Of a DNA stretch of 64,000 nucleotides, positions 59,939 through 64,000 are shown in pieces; the stretch's first letter is position 1, and every line of letters starts with the position of its first letter. The position numbers and the translations under genes are program-made. The stretch is from Symbiodinium sp. CCMP2592 (Eukaryota; Sar; Dinophyceae; Suessiales; Symbiodiniaceae), in assembly GCA_905221615.1 (NCBI GenBank), contig CAJNDT010002890.1, positions 1,824,072 to 1,888,071 on the forward strand, in the 5' to 3' direction. The notes below the pieces were generated by a model. It saw only the letters and a program-made list of their open reading frames with translations, was not told the DNA's origin and made no database searches.

Positions 59939-60130
59939 TCTTGCCTCCTGCCCCCCCCTGCCCACTGCGCCCCTGTCCCCCTGCCCCCCGCTCCCCACCC
60001 CCTGCCCCCCTCCCTGCTTCCCTGCTAGACACTCTGCCCTTCTGCCTCCCTGGCCTGGTAGGGTGTGGGGCGTGGGGTGTGGGTGGGGGGGGGGGTGGGG
60101 GGTGTGGGGTAGGTAGGGTGGGGTGTGGGT
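59939..60130. repeat. C-rich block followed by G-rich block
   Basis: CCCCCTGCCC-type sequence to about 60040, then GGGGTGTGGGG-type sequence to 60130, so the two halves are roughly complementary. ORFs here are low-complexity artefacts. Confidence 0.8.
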
Positions 60131-60133
60131 TCT

Positions 60134-60686
60134 TGAACGGAGCATCCCAAGAGAACGGAAGCACTTCGGCAGCACTTTAAAAAGTCCGCTGCCAAGGCCC
60201 ACGTCCTAGCGAAGAAGATTCGGGACTCCCAGGAGGCGCGACAAAATGACGTCGAAGAGCTTTGCGAGGAGTTTAACCCGTCGCCGGTCGCCAGAAGCTG
60301 CACCCCCGTCCCCACTGCCGGGAAAGGGAAAACGGAAGGCAGAGGAGGAGCAGGAGAAGGGCAGGCCAAAGCAGCAGGAGGACGCGAAGAGCACCAATAG
60401 GAAGAAGACTGCCTGCGAGGACCGCCCGTACGTACCTCCTGGAGAGGTTGCTCCGCTGCACAAGGGTAAGCTAAACGCCAAAGGCGAGCTTTACCCAGGT
60501 TTTGTGAAAGGTGACCCGCGGTTCTGCGATGCATGCGAACAGCTGCGTCGTGGGTTTAAGAGTGCCACTACGGGCCACAACCCCACGCTAGGTCCAAAAA
60601 ACATGCGTGACGGCGAAGTCGCATGCACCAACAAAACAAGTGAAGGACGCTGTGAGCTTGTCGTGTGTGTCGTGCAGACTAGCTAG
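60134..60686 (+). pseudogene. Possible gene fragment, frame-shifted or spliced
   Basis: Two overlapping plus frames look protein-like. From 60134 to about 60290 one frame gives a highly charged helix (RQHFKKSAAKAHVLAKKIRD followed by an Asp/Glu-rich part). From about 60290 the frame of 60246-60686 gives a Lys/Glu-rich segment, then PYVPPGEVAPLHKGKLNAKG, a FCDACEQLRRGF Cys pair, and a stop at 60684-60686. GC content is higher than the surroundings. I do not recognise the family. A one-base shift or an intron near 60290 would join the parts. It could be an exon remnant of a host gene or of an old element. Confidence 0.4.
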
Positions 60687-62206
60687 TTGCAAGCCGCAAT
60701 AACAAGAAGTAAACCACACGCGTCAGGCCCGACCCGATGAAGAATGCGATCGCTCGCTTCAGGCAATCTGGGCAGCACGGAAGACATGTGCTTCTGGAAA
60801 AAAACACTCGTCCTAAGGGTATCTACCAGTCAGACGCGTGCACACTTTACTTACAGCAGGTGTGAAACACTCTCGCTCTGACTAGAATTGTTGTGCATCA
60901 CCCCGACGCGCGTTGGGGACCAAAACAAGCTGCATCCAACGAGATTGTGATCATAATGCTACCCAACGATAGGCATGCTCCTACGTTGTTGCACATGACA
61001 TGTCTGTGCCAGGTGATGGGATGCATTCATCTGAGGAGGCCCCGGCATCTGGGACTGATCGGATGCAAGGCCTGGGTTAACCTGATCTGATTATATCAGA
61101 GACTAGATTAGAGACTAGATTTAACTCGTGACGATGTACGAGTTACGACTGTGTGCGCTAGGCCGTCTATCCCTATTATTGCTACTTGGAGCTATCGCAG
61201 GTATCTCGGCTAGAACGAAGTTCGCTTGCTATCGTCAGTCGACAGGATAACATGTCTGCAGGACGTGTCTGAAGAGCCAGATTGCTTGACTTGTATAGCT
61301 ACGAAGCTTTACATCCGCGCGGCCATTTTGGATAAGTCCGTCAAAAGGTGTAAATTTGAAGTACCCACCTTTCCACACCGGGGATTGGATAGCCGAAGGC
61401 TAGAGACGGTCTCCAAGCTAACTGGGACATTTGCCACATCCATTAACAAGGAAATAAGCTGTCCGCACTAGCTGTTGTTGTGTTGCTTCCCAGCAAGACA
61501 CTGGCGACTATGCTTTCTACAACTATCCATGTTGGACACTGTAAAGTGTTTGTTGAATGGAAGTCTTAATAACTGTTTCCATCTAGGACAATGCTTCAAT
61601 GTAAACATGCTCGGAAAGTGATGGAAGGAACAGTGTCTTAGGATAACAATGATGCGGTGCAGATGTGTGACTGGCAATAAATATATGTTACTATTCCGAC
61701 CTACAATATCTGGCTGGAATTGCTGTTAAAGTTATAATACTGGAAGTCACTCTACAGGGACAATAAAGACCGACACAAGGCATCCGATTGCATCATATAT
61801 GCAAATCCTGTTACTGATCCTTATATTAAACCAGATACTATATTGACTGCCCGCTTGTGATCGAGTAGCTGATATAAATCTGTTTCCGGCTGCATGGTGG
61901 CGAGAAACTGACTATCATGTGATATGTTGGGTGCCTTCGGCATGCATGTCGGCCACCAGATCAAGTTACCTATTTGTACCGATGTTCCATGTATGACAGT
62001 ATCATCGCCGAGGTCTCGAATTGTGTGGAAGTTCGCTCCATGAGATGATGGCTGTTATCGGGTTGACATATTGGATGATGCATACTTCATGTGTGCATGC
62101 TGACTGGGAAGACAATCTTCCAGCATATTTAGAAATTCCGTATTAAATTAGATCTGCAGACGCGTCCCAAACTTTTCGGTGTTGTGTCTGCGTACTGCAC
62201 AATGTA
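60687..62206. other. Intergenic, no gene seen
   Basis: Different in texture from the rest: no TTTAGGG words, no palindromic elements, no long ORFs. Confidence 0.5.
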
Positions 62207-62207
62207 C

Positions 62208-62279
<72 letters not shown>

Positions 62280-62284
62280 TGTGT
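62207..62284. repeat. (TA)n(GA)n(GT)n compound microsatellite
   Basis: TA run, then about 55 bp of GA, ending GTGTGTG. Confidence 0.95.
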
Positions 62285-64000
62285 AAGACATTACGGGCCT
62301 CATATTTTCCAGTCAAAATGCTGTTTTCTATGAGTTTTCATTACAAAAACTTACAATCGTCATAGTTTGCATGCTAGTGGTTTTCAAGCTTACTTAACCC
62401 TGTTGCTCTTGATGCCTGATATGGGAAGTCCTTTCCCAATCAGCATGGGATGCATTTGTGACTACCTTTCATTGTGGATTCTCATGGAGACTATCCGCTA
62501 AATCAGTGCCACTTCAATCCTGTGGTTGTTCTTTGTGTCTCATAGTAAAATCTTGCAGATAAATGAGATACAATGCGTCTGCGAAACCGTGCATTCCCCA
62601 CCCTTGAATGATGTACAAGACCGGTCAATCTATATAACTTTTGCATATCAACGTAAATAATCGCTTACATATCCCACCTTTTTTTGCAGGCCCCATCATG
62701 TGCATGGTAACATATGATTTTGGATATAGACGTCCAGCATATACTGTAGCATGACAAGTTGGGTTTGGCATCATACAGGCAGGTTGCTCAAACAGTTCCC
62801 ACCGTCTCAAGATATATACATGCAGGCGATCAACTGGATCGTGTTACCGGATCCATTTGCATATGTACATGTATACCTATATGTACATATATGTCTTTGC
62901 TACATTCAGTTTCGATACCGTTTTTCATCTGAATGCTAATTTGTTTAGTGCAACCTCCTTCAAGGGCGTATTTATTGTTTGCGATTTATATAGCATTGGT
63001 TGTCCTTGTTTCGGAGCTCCCAGTCCAATAATTTGTCCAGTATTTGGAGCTGTGTGTGCGGAATTGTGTATTTCAATTGCAACAGCTTCTCACAGAAGCC
63101 AACCCAGATAACTGAAAACCTACGACCTTCAAAGACAATCATCGCATGGATGTTGCTGTATACATCCTGACAGCTACAATGCTGGCTTATCCAGATTTGT
63201 GATCATTGCGGCTGCAGCCCACAAGCCCCCAAAGGATAAGGATATAATTGAGTTAATATACTTTTCAAGGAGATGATGCTTTGCTATCATTCTTGTATAT
63301 GAAGACATATGGAGATCCACCCGCGATATTAATCATTTTCACTGTCTTGTTGCTCATACCATCTAGTCATAGGTCGACTGTCGTGAAAACGCATTATTTG
63401 CACATGCACACACAAACATACACCGACACGCACATACGATTGTCATCAGCTGTAAGCAATACCGCTTGTTATATCTATGCTGCAGGCAATGCACCTGTAT
63501 GCCGCAACCATTCTAATATGGTCTTGTTAAAGCCCATGACGCAGTGAATCGTGTGTCTTATGGATATCTCCGTAACCTAAATCCTGTTACAAAGAAAAAG
63601 TGTAAGAACTATACTATGCCTAAAACCAACTTTTAAAATGTGACATGATCAAGAAGTCAAGTATCTCTTGTGGTGGAAGTAAACATGGCAGATTACATTG
63701 GCAGCTGCATGCCAGTTTCGGCAAGTGTAATGGAGCCGTCATAATGAGGCACCCAACCGGCAGTTGAACAGGATATTCGCCGCATTCCTTCAATGTAAAA
63801 GGCATGTTATGTGTTGAATATGGCCATATCAACATAGAGCACCAGGAAATCTCTTCAACATATCATTATGATATTGAGCCATCCGTATAGACCATTATAG
63901 ACCATCGCAGTAGGTGTTCTTATAAGATGCCCGCATCGTTCGCGCTTCCCCTTTACGCCTTCCGGTCGCGCGGGCAAGCGGGATTGCACCACATATTGGT
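62285..64000. other. Intergenic to window end, no gene seen
   Basis: Moderately AT-rich unique-looking sequence with ORFs under 90 codons. Introns or UTRs of a gene outside the window cannot be excluded. Confidence 0.45.

Noticed and set aside
60025..60534. 169-codon minus-strand ORF
   Set aside because: Runs through the C/G-rich block and opposes the more protein-like plus frames.

Overview
The window looks like nuclear DNA of a dinoflagellate, probably a Symbiodiniaceae-like or related core lineage. Three things point there. The sequence is saturated with short, degenerate TTTAGGG/CCCTAAA tracts in both orientations. Two Ty1/copia-type LTR retrotransposons have the Lys/Gly-rich or CCCH-bearing gag, the methyltransferase-like insert and the RT style I associate with dinoflagellate copia elements. 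There is no compact gene array. This assignment comes from pattern recognition, not a database search. No single-copy host gene could be identified with confidence.

Layout. 1-2524: intergenic DNA with small inverted-repeat elements (MITE-like), telomere-like tracts and one doubtful minus-strand ORF. 2525-18540: a 16.0-kb LTR element (element 1) with two identical 250-bp LTRs (TG...CA), a tRNA primer-binding site, gag, protease, integrase and a methyltransferase-like domain. Its RT/RNase H region is wrecked. An open reading frame of about 7 kb follows and carries a Tpt1/KptA-like domain, a Cys-rich finger, an endonuclease/exonuclease/phosphatase (EEP) domain, a predicted membrane helix, an HCCC zinc motif and coiled coils. 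18541-23129: intergenic, with a 318-bp G-rich array and several palindromic elements. 23130-33880: a 10.75-kb copia-type element (element 2) with 258-260-bp LTRs, a 5-bp target duplication (CTAAT) and insertion inside a MITE. It encodes gag with a 15-residue tandem repeat and zinc fingers, a protease, a methyltransferase-like domain, integrase, a 2-oxoglutarate/Fe(II)-oxygenase-like domain, an intact RT/RNase H and a membrane-spanning tail. 33881-59090: gene-poor DNA holding most copies of about a dozen MITE-like palindrome families, microsatellites and telomere-like tracts. 59345-60130: an AT-rich degenerate repeat block abutting a C/G-rich block. 60134-60686: a possible gene fragment. 60687-64000: plain sequence without telomere-like tracts or recognisable genes.

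How the genes fit together. Each element carries the structural and catalytic parts needed for reverse transcription and integration, but both are damaged. Element 2 keeps RT/RNase H and has frameshifts elsewhere. Element 1 has identical LTRs, and so moved recently, yet lacks a working RT, which suggests mobilisation in trans. The most unusual content is element 1's second polyprotein. Its Tpt1-like, EEP nuclease-like and zinc-binding modules would suit RNA processing or nucleic-acid cleavage, but that role is inference. An internal copy of the polypurine-tract/LTR junction sits just upstream of this frame and looks like a scar left when the payload was captured.
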